From: Candidatus Aminicenantota bacterium
GTDB taxonomy: Bacteria; Acidobacteriota; Aminicenantia; UBA2199
Direction of reading: 5' to 3'
Length of the DNA stretch: 64,000 nt
Assembly (NCBI GenBank): GCA_020355945.1
Contig: CP070627.1
Location: forward strand, 8,795,769-8,859,768
The position numbers and the translations under genes are program-made. This document shows positions 44,501-52,700 of the stretch, piece after piece. Numbering within the stretch: position 1 is the first letter of the stretch; each line of letters starts with the position of its first letter. Under the pieces are notes generated by a model. It was not told the DNA's origin. It saw only the letters and a program-made list of their open reading frames with translations, and did not search any database.

Positions 44501-47500
44501 TTTGGCATACATATGATTGAGCATGCCTTGTTGATGAATCATCACCCCTTTGGGCTTCCCTGTGGTCCCGGAGGTGTAGATTACATATGCCAGGCTATTC
44601 TGAGCACTGGTGCTTCCCGGGTCCAGGGTTGGGTATTGGTGCAGTTCCCGGTAGATGCGGTACTCATGATCCGGGCAAAGTATGGTTTCCAGGCAGGGCA
44701 GCGATTCCTTTATCTTTTTAGCCACTTGCAAATTCTCGGGTTGAGTGATCAAAAGCTTCACCACACATTCTTCCAGCATATTTTTAATTCGTTCTTCCGG
44801 GTATTCCGTATCGATGGGCAGATAGGCACACCCCGCTTTAAACACCCCGATAATAGCAGCAAGCATACGGATACTCCTGGCCATATATAGTGCAATGATG
44901 GAAGCCGGTGGTATTCGATGCTCCACCAGGAAATGAGCAATGCGATTGGCATCTTCATTGAGCTGGTTATATGTAATCTGGTGGCTGTGGTATTTGGCGG
45001 CAATCCGGTGGGAATTCCCGGTGACCCTTTCCTCTACCAACTCATGGTAAAATTTATCTCTTACGATATCTTTCTGCGTATTATTAAATTCAAACAGGAT
45101 CCGCTGCTTTTCATCAGGGGGAAGGATTTCTATGCCCGATATTTTTGTCCCGGGGGGTGAATTTAGAACAGAGGATATAATTTTCTTGATATAATTAACA
45201 AATCGTTTGATGGTTTCCTCTTTGAACAACCGGGTACAATATTCCAATGAACAATAGAGTATATCTCCTACTTCTTCGACATATAAGGTCATATCATTGG
45301 TGGATGCGTGTCTATCATACTCATAGTTTTTGAGGCTCAAACCATATAATTCCTGTTCAGGCAGTCGGTACGATTGCGTATAAAAGTTCTGCAATATTAA
45401 CATGACACTATACAAAGGATTTCGGGTGGTATCTCTTTCTACTCCCAGTCTTTCCACTAAATTTTCAAAGGGATAATCCTGGTTTTCAAAGGCTTGCAGC
45501 GTCTTTTCTTTTACTTCCGTTAAAAATTCTTTAAAACCGATCTCCCTGCCTGGATAATTTCTTAAAGCAAGGGTATTTAGAAACATACCGATTATCGGTT
45601 CCAGGTCCGGATGCTGTCGGCCTGCCAGTGGGGTTCCGATTACGATATCCTCCTGCCCGCTTATCCTGGATAGAAATATATTATATACAGCCAACAATAA
45701 CATAAACAAGGTTACCCCTTCCTTTGAGGCGTACGCCTTTAACGCTGCGGTATCATCGTTATTGATTTGGAAACAGTATGTCCTTCCCTCAAAACTTTGA
45801 ATCTTCGGCCGGGTAAAATCAGTGGGCAAATCCAGTATGGAGATTTCGCCCTTGAATTCTTTTAACCAGAACTCTTCCTGTGGTTTTATTGATTTTTCCT
45901 GCTGTTTTCTATACTGCCACCGGGAGAAATCTTTATACTGTATCCTGAGAGCAGGCAGGTTTTCCCCTCCATAAAATGATAGGAACTCTTTGACCAACAG
46001 GACGATCGAGATTCCGTCCGAGATGATATGATACATATCCACCATGAGGATGTGCCTATCCCGGGTACTTGCCTTTTGTGAGGAACGGCCGTGAGGCAAA
46101 GACAATGGGGATGTGTGAATCAACCCCACCCGCAGCAGCGGTGCATGAGATAAATCAAAGGGACGGATAAAGTTGTTAATATAGCTCTTAGTTCTCAGCT
46201 CCTGGCTCTTATGATATTGGTCGGTTTCTTCTTCTTTTTTCGTGTTCTTTTGTGTCTCTTTGCGGCTCTCTTTTCCCTCGCCGAAGGCGTTTATTTGCCC
46301 GAAGGGCACCTTTTCCTCCTCAACCTGGTAATACTCGATTTCAAAATCTACCTCATCATGGACCCGTTGTACCGGTTCTCCTTCCATCATCTCAAAGGAG
46401 GTTCTCAAGCTTTCATGTCTTTTGATCAGCCGCCTGAAGGCTTCTTCAAACCTGGTCTTATCCAACCTGCCTTCCAATATGAAAACCACCGGGAGATTGT
46501 AACCAATGCCCTGTTTATCCAGCTCTTTCAAAACATATAACCGTTTTTGCGACGATGGCAATACATAGTATTCCTTTTTTTCTGTCGGTTCTATGGAAGA
46601 ATAGATGATTTTTTCGGTATTATCGGCGATAAAAAGTGCCAGGGCTGCGATGAAGGGTTTTTTGAAAAATTCCTCCAGTGGGATTAAAACATCCAGTTCC
46701 TTATGAATCCTGGATATGACGATTGATGCCTTTAATGAATCCCCTCCCAGGTCGAAAAAGTCATCTTTGATTCCTATACCCGCTGTTCCAAAAAATTCTT
46801 CCCAGATATGCACAAGGGTTTCCTCGATTTTGCTGCCTGGGGGCACATAGGGGGTTTCCAGTTCGGGGCCCCGGTTTAAATATCCACCAGGTTCACGGTT
46901 CCTGGTGGTACCTGGGCCCGGGTGCTTATCTTTTTCAAGTCCTGACTTATTCGTATTTGTCAGTACTGCTTTTATATTCTCAAGGGGATTGCCTTCAAAC
47001 CAAAAACGCTGGCTTTCAAATGCATAAAGGGGAAGGGAAATACGGTGTCTCTTTTCCCCACGGTAAAATTGCCGCCAATCAATTGTGACCCCATAAAGCC
47101 ATAATTGACCGATCTTACTTAACAGGTAACCATCATGGGCTGTTTCCTGCTGCTGCGGGGGCAGGAGATTGACTGCTTTTATGTTTGATTCCTCCTCCTG
47201 GTGACGCACCAATAAGGCGCGTAGATCACGGCCGGGCCCGATTTCCACGAATATAGGCCGGGGTTCTTTTTTCAACCTATCAATTCCAGCGGCAAATTGA
47301 ACCGTTTCCCCCAGGTGCCTGGACCAATACCCCGGGTCCACCGCTTCACCCACCGTTATCCACGTACCGGTTAAATTGGATATATAAGGAATTTGCGGCC
47401 GATTTAATTTTACCCGGGCCACGTATTTTTTAAATTCCTCTAAAATCGGTTCCATCATTGCCGAATGAAGACCATGGGAATGGGGCAATTTCATGCACAT

Positions 47501-48370
47501 ATATCGCTGCTCTTTTAACTGGTTGGCAAAGGCCTCTATTTTATCTCCCGGCCCGGCGACAATGCAGGTGGAACCATTATCAATAGCCAGGTACAGACCA
47601 GCGGGCAGCAGCGGTTTTAGTCGGTGGGCTGCCAGGGGTACACTCAACATTAAACCACTCTCTAACCGGGAAATTAATTGCCCCCTGACGACAACCAGCC
47701 TTAAGGCATCCACCAGGGAAAATACCCCGGATAAACAGGCGGCAGTATATTCACCAAAACTGTAACCAATCATGCCCCGGGGTTCTATGCCCCAATTCAT
47801 TAACAAACGCGCCAACGCATATTCAATTATAAATACCACCACCTGAGCCACTTCAAATTGGTTGATATTGGACACACCCCACCCCTTCATGGAGTCAGGG
47901 GTACCCCTCTCAAGAGGGGAGTCCCCTGGGCTGGGCGGGCACGGAGACCCGCCCCTACATTCCTCACTCTCCACATTCGGATAAAGAATTTTCTTTATAT
48001 CATAATCAACCAGGGGTTTAAGGATATCAAAACAGCGATCCATTTCTTCACGAAACAGCGGTTCTTTTTGATATAAATCTTTTCCCATATTCACATACTG
48101 GGCTCCCAAACCGGGGAACATGAATATCACGGTTTTTTTTCCTTCTTTTGCATACAAGGTGCGTATTTTCCTGGAGGCAGTGTTGGTTAACGTATCAATG
48201 GCATCATGGATACTCGTACATACCATCATTCGTCGGTAAGGAAAGGCCTTTCTTCCCACTTGCAGCGTATAAGCCGCATCGGCCAGGGTTAGACCGGGAT
48301 TTATCGGATTTTCATGATTACCATGATTTAAAAGACTATTTTTGAAATATGCTGCTAAATTTTGAGTCAT
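38546..48370 (-). CDS. Hybrid PKS-NRPS, AT-ACP-C-A-PCP-C-A-PCP-C (3' part of a KS-AT-ACP-... synthase split by a stop)
   Basis: 3274 residues from the first ATG after an in-frame TAA. The AT (~60-400) begins IFMFPGLGAQYVNMG; its nucleophile motif is GYSFG near 203 and the specificity stretch SHGLHS near 298, neither the usual malonyl (HAFH) nor methylmalonyl (YASH) form. The ACP serine is in LGGDSLKA near 543. C1 (~600-1050) has YHIISDG, keeping the catalytic second His. A1 (core near 1265) has pocket D-I-W-E-L-G-A-D-D; the acidic side chains suggest a basic substrate. PCP1 GGHS is near 1670. C2 has HHIISDG. A2 (core near 2348) has pocket D-W-W-H-F-G-M-I-I, not recognised. PCP2 GGHS is near 2760. 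C3 (~2813-3274) has HHIISDF. No Shine-Dalgarno precedes ATG 48370. The frame is open 13 more codons back to the TAA at 48410, and then continues as the KS. Confidence 0.9.
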   Translation of the reverse strand: MTQNLAAYFKNSLLNHGNHENPINPGLTLADAAYTLQVGRKAFPYRRMMVCTSIHDAIDTLTNTASRKIRTLYAKEGKKTVIFMFPGLGAQYVNMGKDLYQKEPLFREEMDRCFDILKPLVDYDIKKILYPNVESEECRGGSPCPPSPGDSPLERGTPDSMKGWGVSNINQFEVAQVVVFIIEYALARLLMNWGIEPRGMIGYSFGEYTAACLSGVFSLVDALRLVVVRGQLISRLESGLMLSVPLAAHRLKPLLPAGLYLAIDNGSTCIVAGPGDKIEAFANQLKEQRYMCMKLPHSHGLHSAMMEPILEEFKKYVARVKLNRPQIPYISNLTGTWITVGEAVDPGYWSRHLGETVQFAAGIDRLKKEPRPIFVEIGPGRDLRALLVRHQEEESNIKAVNLLPPQQQETAHDGYLLSKIGQLWLYGVTIDWRQFYRGEKRHRISLPLYAFESQRFWFEGNPLENIKAVLTNTNKSGLEKDKHPGPGTTRNREPGGYLNRGPELETPYVPPGSKIEETLVHIWEEFFGTAGIGIKDDFFDLGGDSLKASIVISRIHKELDVLIPLEEFFKKPFIAALALFIADNTEKIIYSSIEPTEKKEYYVLPSSQKRLYVLKELDKQGIGYNLPVVFILEGRLDKTRFEEAFRRLIKRHESLRTSFEMMEGEPVQRVHDEVDFEIEYYQVEEEKVPFGQINAFGEGKESRKETQKNTKKEEETDQYHKSQELRTKSYINNFIRPFDLSHAPLLRVGLIHTSPLSLPHGRSSQKASTRDRHILMVDMYHIISDGISIVLLVKEFLSFYGGENLPALRIQYKDFSRWQYRKQQEKSIKPQEEFWLKEFKGEISILDLPTDFTRPKIQSFEGRTYCFQINNDDTAALKAYASKEGVTLFMLLLAVYNIFLSRISGQEDIVIGTPLAGRQHPDLEPIIGMFLNTLALRNYPGREIGFKEFLTEVKEKTLQAFENQDYPFENLVERLGVERDTTRNPLYSVMLILQNFYTQSYRLPEQELYGLSLKNYEYDRHASTNDMTLYVEEVGDILYCSLEYCTRLFKEETIKRFVNYIKKIISSVLNSPPGTKISGIEILPPDEKQRILFEFNNTQKDIVRDKFYHELVEERVTGNSHRIAAKYHSHQITYNQLNEDANRIAHFLVEHRIPPASIIALYMARSIRMLAAIIGVFKAGCAYLPIDTEYPEERIKNMLEECVVKLLITQPENLQVAKKIKESLPCLETILCPDHEYRIYRELHQYPTLDPGSTSAQNSLAYVIYTSGTTGKPKGVMIHQQGMLNHMYAKINDLSINRQDIIAQTASACFDISVWQFLAGLLVGGGTFIIDKEIILEPARFLKVVQKGKITILESVPSLMSAFLHQVKNETDTQLKYLRWMILTGEALGIGLVKDWYAQYPGIKILNAYGPTEASDDVTHYVIDTLPQENQETIPIGKPLQNLHIYILDKHLSLCPIGVRGEICVAGIGVGKGYWKKSRETEKAFIPNPYRDQFGHSDYSTLYKTGDIGYFREDGNLECLGRLDYQVKIRGNRIELGEIESQLLKHKHIKEAVVTVVAPGGMGVSGSEAGQKHICAYYVRRKEIQVNDMREYLSQRLPDYMIPSFFVPLERIPLTANGKVDRKALPMPEIEAGRRYRAPGNEVEEKMAAIWSEILGLEKNIISIDANFFQLGGHSLRATSLTARIHKVFNVKLPLADVFKIPTIKELAERIKKLTKDKYVSIEPVEKKDYYRLSSPQNRIYVLKEMDDQGIGYNIPFTAILEGRINKSKLEESFRHLIKRHESLRTSFSIPMETPVQRIHEEVEFNIEYYDSAAKETGESRKIGKKVTLGQINACGDQYTKSQEQRVKSYIYSFIRPFDLTRAPLLRVGLIKLDDEYLLMVDIHHIISDGVSIGVIIKEFMAFYQGEDLPGLRIQYKDFSEWLNSKGVKKSIKQQEAYWLKAFDDEIPKLDLPTDFSRPVIQSFEGRTSGFEIDKEDTTALKAYALEEGTTLFMVLLAVYNIFLYKLSNQEDVVVGIPTAGRRHSDLEHIVGIFINTLVLRNFPRGENNLNQFLVQVKNRTLKAFANQDYQYEELVEKIAVDRDTSRNPLFDTMFILQNMDVPSIDIPGLRLRPYNYDQGTSIFDLTLQCFETGETLWCVFQYSTKLFKEETIEKFIGYFKKIISFVREDPGVKLWQIEIIPGQEKRKILYDFNETHIKYPSNKTIHQLFEEQVEKNPDNIAAAGPLSIKYMTYISYCELNKKSNHLAYILKAKGVLVDSIVGLMLEPSIEMLVGILGILKSGAAYLPLNTKNPPARTQYMLADSGARIILESPDISSSCPSSPSCLNTGSKAYLNFPAGRHLAYVIYTSGSTGNPKGVAVTHANFSPLVHWGYKHLVLGPGHRTIQNLAYHFDWSVWEIFITLTTGACLYPVEEETLLKPALCMQFMQKHAVTVLHVTPTRYQYFLHPGWKLTTLKYLFIGAEKLTYDLAQRSLNSVLPSCRVFNMYGPTEATIISAVLEIHREQIEKYQQLTSIPIGKPAANFTLLIVDRYLNLRPINIAGELTIQGDGVAPGYLNNPELTREKFDHDLWDYQDKRKKGPGKRIYRSYRSYKSYILYRTGDLARWQSDGNIEFLGRIDQQVKIRGFRIELGEIEKELLKHPGVKEAAVAVGEDKTGDKFLRACFVPAKELSTDEVRHYLSKNLPDYMVPAYLMQIEEIPLTPNGKIDWKALPTSMAEVDKKHQAPRDKIEMKMVELWSEVLGIEKHLIGMDSDFFKLGGHSLKATILLSGINKTFHVNVPLIELFTGPTVSQLLEWISGSGQTLYAPIPPLEKQEYYRLSHAQERVWALSQAETASISFNIPMAHRLDGKLNIPFLEQTFRALVQRHESLRTVFITVDGEAKQKILSPGTSGFKVEHIDLRGISGNEQKARELVEGESVTPFDLSVGPLLRVILFRLEEEKYILFFNMHHIISDFLSHDIFTKEMLNLYKAFEKGEQNPLEALPIQYKDYAAWHNEQLKGVRLTEHREYWLRQLKGKLPRVELPRDKERPAVQTYNGEALDRTIDEAKFKKIKDFSVKHNVTLFMTLLSILKLLFYLYSGQDDIILGIITACREHADLRSQVGYYLNTLVLRTSIDSTDSFTNVLNKIKAVLTGAYQHQEYPFDMLVKDRGGTRDVSRSPFFDILVNMLNYTQQEMLTPEGSSNIHIRDFDISPKTAKFDLTIYLIERKHKMEIRFEYNRDLFEPVTIERMVNRFEKLLDAVLEKPDQVIPAIRLEKKPAPPLIQPITRVSR
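40582..40612. repeat. 9-bp tandem repeat (TATAGGACC-type) in an A-domain loop
   Basis: TATAGGACT, TATAAGACC, TATAGGACC and a partial fourth unit. On the minus strand they encode Y-R-S-Y-R-S-Y-K-S-Y before ILYRTGDLARW in A2 of the 38546-48370 protein. Confidence 0.8.
42862..42890. repeat. Two-hairpin palindromic element, degenerate second hairpin, in C2
   Basis: CGCCGCAGGCG (42862-42872), TTTATTT spacer, then GTCCTAAGGTC (42880-42890). In frame, it encodes VTLGQINACGD between the first C-domain motif region and HHIISDG. An adjoining AAGAGCCAGGAGC repeat encodes TKSQEQRVKS. Confidence 0.7.
46279..46307. repeat. Two-hairpin palindromic element (best copy), in C1
   Basis: CGCCGAAGGCG (46279-46289), TTTATTT spacer, GCCCGAAGGGC (46297-46307). 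Both halves are perfect 4-bp stems closing a GAA/TTC loop. In frame, it encodes VPFGQINAFGEG in C1 of the 38546-48370 protein, followed by a charged stretch and the AAGAGCCAGGAGCT repeat (KSQELRTKS). Confidence 0.8.
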
Positions 48371-48409
48371 TTTATCCAGGGCAAAAGGAGTTTTAGCGGA
48401 TAACAGGAT

Positions 48410-48412
48410 TTA
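48410..48412 (-). other. In-frame TAA separating KS from AT
   Basis: The KS gene (48410-49774) and the AT-starting gene (38546-48370) are in the same frame, with no shift. After the TAA the frame gives ILLSAKTPFALDK and then the annotated Met. In the 56092-64000 protein the same place reads YQLIVLSARTETTLERI; here it reads YQ*ILLSAKTPFALDKM. The stop sits where a Leu is, so a single change TTA to TAA explains it. The context (CAA TAA ATC) is not a known readthrough signal. Confidence 0.9.
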
Positions 48413-49774
48413 TTGATATTCCCTGCCAGAAATGGGGGCAATCCCCCCTGTCCCCTTTGGTCTCTTTGGTGCTTCTTCTAGAATCACATGGACATTGGTT
48501 CCACCGATGCCAAAAGAGCTGACACCGGCTCTCAAAGGATATCCATCGCGTTTCCACGGCGATAATTGGTTATTGACATAAAAGGGACTGTTTTCAAAAT
48601 CAATTTTTGAGTTGGGGGTTTCAAAATGCAGACTGGGTGGGATTAAAGCATGCTTCAAGGCCAGGACAGTTTTTATAAAACCGGCGATACCGGCTGCTGA
48701 ATCCAGGTGGCCGATATTGCTTTTCACGGAACCGATCCGGCAAAAGCGCTTTTTATTGGTTTTAAAGGTAAGTTTTAATCCTTCGATTTCAATGGGGTCT
48801 CCCACAGTGGTACCGGTTCCATGAGTTTCCAGGTAAGTAATGGATTCCGGTTCCACAGCGGCGAGGTGGAGGGCATCGTCAATAACTTCGGATTGCCCCA
48901 GGATACTGGGTGCAGTATACCCGGCCTTGCGTACGCCGTCGTTATTAATGGCAGTGCTTTTAATCACCGCGTAAATATGGTCACCATCTGCTGCGGCTTC
49001 TTGCAGCCGCTTTAAGACTACAATACCGATACCGTCACCGCCCACAGTACCCCGGGCCTGGGCATCAAAGGGCCGACAGTGACCGTCCGGGGAAACGATC
49101 ATGTCTTCATGGTAAAAATAACCGGCTTTGGTTAATTTTGTGATGGTTACCCCCCCGGCCAGGGCCATGTCACACTCCCCGTTGATGATGGCCTGACAGG
49201 CTATATGAATCGCTGCCAGTGATGTCGAACAGGCACTTTTTACCACCATGCTGGGTCCTTTTAAATTAATATTGTAAGAGACCCGTGTGCATAAATTATC
49301 CCGGTCAATAAGCATCCAGGCAGCAAAATCGCCCAGGATATCTTTTTTAGCAGAAAGCCATGATAAGGTTTCCCAGTATAAATTAAAGGATGCCCCGGCA
49401 TAAAGCCCGATGAGCCCGTTAAAAGAAAAGGGGTCATAACCTGCATCTTCCAGGGCATGCCAGGCACATTCATGGAAAATCCGCACCTGGGGGTCCATGA
49501 GTTCCGCTTCGATGTTAGAGTAACCGAAAAATGAGGCATCAAAATATTCCTTATCTTCCAGCACCCCGCCTCCTGATTTTACATAATGGGGATTTTCCAG
49601 GAGATAACGATCAATTCCTGCTTCCACCAGTTCCTCATCAGAATAAAAGCCAATGGCTTCCACCCCCTTTTTTAAATTATCCCAGAACCGGTGGAGGTCC
49701 GGGGCAGCGGGGAACCTCCCGACCATACCAATGACAGCTATTTCCAGGCCGGTTTGTTTAGGTTCCCTATCCAT
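48410..49774 (-). CDS. Ketosynthase (KS), 5' part of a split PKS-NRPS
   Basis: 454 residues, a complete ketosynthase: DIAVIGM-like start (LEIAVIGMVGRFPAAPDL), active-site Cys in KSACSTSLAAIH near 182, His in ETHGTGTTVGDP, second His in KSNIGHLDSAAG, and the closing GIGGTNVHVILEEAP. It carries out decarboxylative Claisen extension of the glycyl chain delivered by the upstream protein (which ends in a Gly module). ATG 49774 overlaps the upstream TAG by 8 nt and has GGAG upstream, indicating translational coupling. It is free-standing only because of the TAA at 48410. Every other KS in the window is fused to its AT, so the ancestral protein was about 3740 residues long. Confidence 0.93.
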   Translation of the reverse strand: MDREPKQTGLEIAVIGMVGRFPAAPDLHRFWDNLKKGVEAIGFYSDEELVEAGIDRYLLENPHYVKSGGGVLEDKEYFDASFFGYSNIEAELMDPQVRIFHECAWHALEDAGYDPFSFNGLIGLYAGASFNLYWETLSWLSAKKDILGDFAAWMLIDRDNLCTRVSYNINLKGPSMVVKSACSTSLAAIHIACQAIINGECDMALAGGVTITKLTKAGYFYHEDMIVSPDGHCRPFDAQARGTVGGDGIGIVVLKRLQEAAADGDHIYAVIKSTAINNDGVRKAGYTAPSILGQSEVIDDALHLAAVEPESITYLETHGTGTTVGDPIEIEGLKLTFKTNKKRFCRIGSVKSNIGHLDSAAGIAGFIKTVLALKHALIPPSLHFETPNSKIDFENSPFYVNNQLSPWKRDGYPLRAGVSSFGIGGTNVHVILEEAPKRPKGTGGIAPISGREYQ

Positions 49775-52700
49775 TTCTCCTCCTCATTCTTTTCTCGCGC
49801 ATTTTTACCCGGTCCGGTTGACTTCGTGTCAATTTATCCCTGTGCTCACTCCTGTCGGCACGTTCCACTGCCTCTCCACTGTCTATAAATTGGGAAAGAG
49901 TACCGATAGTGGTATATTTATACATGGTTAATACAGGAATATCCGCTGCAAATATCTCTTGTAAACGATTATTGACCCTGATCATATCTACCGACGTCCC
50001 CCCGAGATCAAAGAAATTATCATTAACCCCGACTTCATCCACGGGGAGGATATCTTTCCATATATTGGCAATAATGATCTCATTATCCGATTTGGGGGCG
50101 ACATATTCGCTGCCTGTATTTAATTTGTTTCCCAATGCTGTCAACGCGTTCCGGTCTACTTTCCTATTGGGTGTCAAGGGTATTTCTTCCAGTTGTACAA
50201 AATACGAGGGAACCATATATGAAGGTAAAACCTTCAACAAATAGGCTCTCAATTGAGAGACTTCCAGCTCGTTGTCGGAGGTCACATAAGCACAGAGATA
50301 TTTTTCTCTTTTTTCATCTTCCCGGGAAATCACTACCGCATTCTTAATTCCGTCATAATTCACCAATTGAGTTTCTATCTCTCCCAACTCGATCCTGAAA
50401 CCTCTTATTTTTACCTGGTGGTCGATTCGGCCTAGAAATTCGATGTTTCCATCTGCCAGCCACTTTGCCAGGTCACCGGTGCAATACATTGGTTTACTTG
50501 CTTCAAAAGGATTGGTTTTAAATTTTTCCGCTGTCAGGGCCGGCCTATTCAGGTATCCTCTTGCCAGGCCATCCCCGGCTATCCACAGTTCCCCGGCTGC
50601 TCCCGGGGGCAGTAGGGTCTGGTTCCTGTCCAGTATGTATACCAGGGTATTGGCGATAGGACGACCGATATTTAATGCTTTTCCCCTGGTCACGTCTTTG
50701 ACAGTGGACCAGATGGTGGTTTCAGTAGGGCCGTAAAGATTATAAATTTTACCATGGCCCCGGGCATCCCTGGCCCTCTCCAACAGTTGGACCGGGAAGG
50801 GCTCACCCCCTACCAGTAAATACTTTAAATTCCTTAAAATGTGAAGGGATTCCCGGTTTGAAAGCAGCAGCGATAACCGGGAAGGTGTCACTTGCAGTAT
50901 CGTTATTCCCTGTTTTGCCAGGATTGCCCCGGCTGCCCCTGCATTTAACTGCTCTTCCCTATCCCCGATTACCACCCGGGAACCCCTGGTTAAGGGCAAA
51001 ATTGCTTCTAACCCGAATATATCAAAGGATATAGTGGTTAATGATAAGATGCAGTCCTGGCGGCCAAAATCAATCATTCCTGTCATTCCTTTTATAAAAT
51101 TGATCAACGACCGGTGTTCGATGCTTACCCCTTTGGGTTTACCTGTGGACCCGGAAGTATATATAACATAGATCAAATCACGGGATTGAACAAATATATC
51201 CGGGTTACGGGAATCACCACAGTATAAAGAATTGTTTTTTATTTCTATGTTGATGGCCTCAAAGGGATTTTTTATTAACTCTTTTTGAGCTTTGCCGGTC
51301 AATATAAAGGATGCCTGGCTATCTTCCAGTATATTGTTTATCCTGTCTGCCGGATAGAAGGGGTCCAGAGGAAGATACGCTCCCCCGGCTTTGACTATTG
51401 CTAAAATACCCACCATCATTTCTACATGGCGATTGACTAAAAGGCCGGCAATAATGCCGGGTTGAACCCCCCGGACTCGCAGCCAACGGGCCAGTTGATT
51501 GGCCTTTTCATTTAATTCCCGGTAGGTGATGTATATAATGGGTATGTGCCTGGTATTTTCCCTATCCGGGTGTGCCCCTGGCGCACCAGCCCCCCTGGCA
51601 GCCAGGGCTGTGCAGTCCGGTCCCTGTTCCACCTGATTTTCAAATAACCAGGTAACGGTCTTATCCCCGGGATATGCCGCGGCAGTGTCATTAAAATCAA
51701 CCAATAACCGCTGCTTTTCTTCTGTCGGGATAATCTCTATTTCCGCTATCTTTTGACCGGGATTTTCCAATACACCGGATACCGTGTTCACAAAATATTG
51801 AATAAACCGTTCAATGGTCTCTTTCTTAAAGAGTTTGGTGCTGTATTCCCATGCCAATACCAGTTGGTTTTCTATTTCAAAAATCCACAAGGTAAGATCA
51901 AAATTCGAGGTGTTTTTTTCATATTCATAATGCCGCACTTTCAACGAATCAATGTCAAGCCCGGGGTTCTCAATATTCTGCATCACCAATAAAACATCAA
52001 AAAGGGGATTTCTACCGGTATCCCTGTTTTTTACCACCTTTTCCACCAGGGTTTCAAACTGGTAGTCCTGGTTTTCAAAGGCTTGCAGTGTCTTCTTGCG
52101 TATTTGACTTAAAAACTCCACGAAAGTCATCCCTGACCGGGGATAATTCCTCAAGGCCAGGGTGTTGACAAACATCCCAATGATACGCTGGAATTCAGTA
52201 CGACGTCGGCCAGCAGTCACTGAACCACAAATGATCTCTTCCTGGCTGCTCAATCTGGATAATAAAATATTAAATACGGCCAGCAGCACCATAAACAACG
52301 TTGCCTCTTGCCCTGAGGCCAATTGTTTTAAAGCAGTGACTGCCTGGTTGGGCATTTCGTACTTGATCCATTTTCCTTCGAAACTAAGGAGTCCGGGCCT
52401 GGAATAATCCGTGGGCAGGTTCAATTCAGGTACTGGATCTGCAAATTCGTTTACCCAATATTCTTCCTGCTTTTTTATTTTTTCCGATCCCAGCAGTTCA
52501 TCCTGCCATTGGGTAAAATCCTTATACCGGGCTTGCAGTCCCGGAAGCGCTTCACCTTTATACAGGGTTAAAAAATCTTCAGTCAGGATCAGGTGTGACG
52601 TACCATCGGTAATAATATGATGCATATCCACCATTAGTATATGTTTCTCTCCTGCAGTTTTTAACAAACCCACCCTCAGGAGAGGTGCCCGGGATAATTC

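Noticed and set aside
48410..48412. Programmed readthrough or alternative genetic code at the in-frame stops
   Set aside because: TAA, TAG and TGA all end genuine genes here (for example 27744, 49767, 5017), and CAA-TAA-ATC does not match the known CAA-TAG-CAR-YYA leaky context.
48410..49774. trans-AT PKS because of a free-standing KS
   Set aside because: AT domains are encoded in cis in all three PKS modules; the KS is separate only because of one stop codon.
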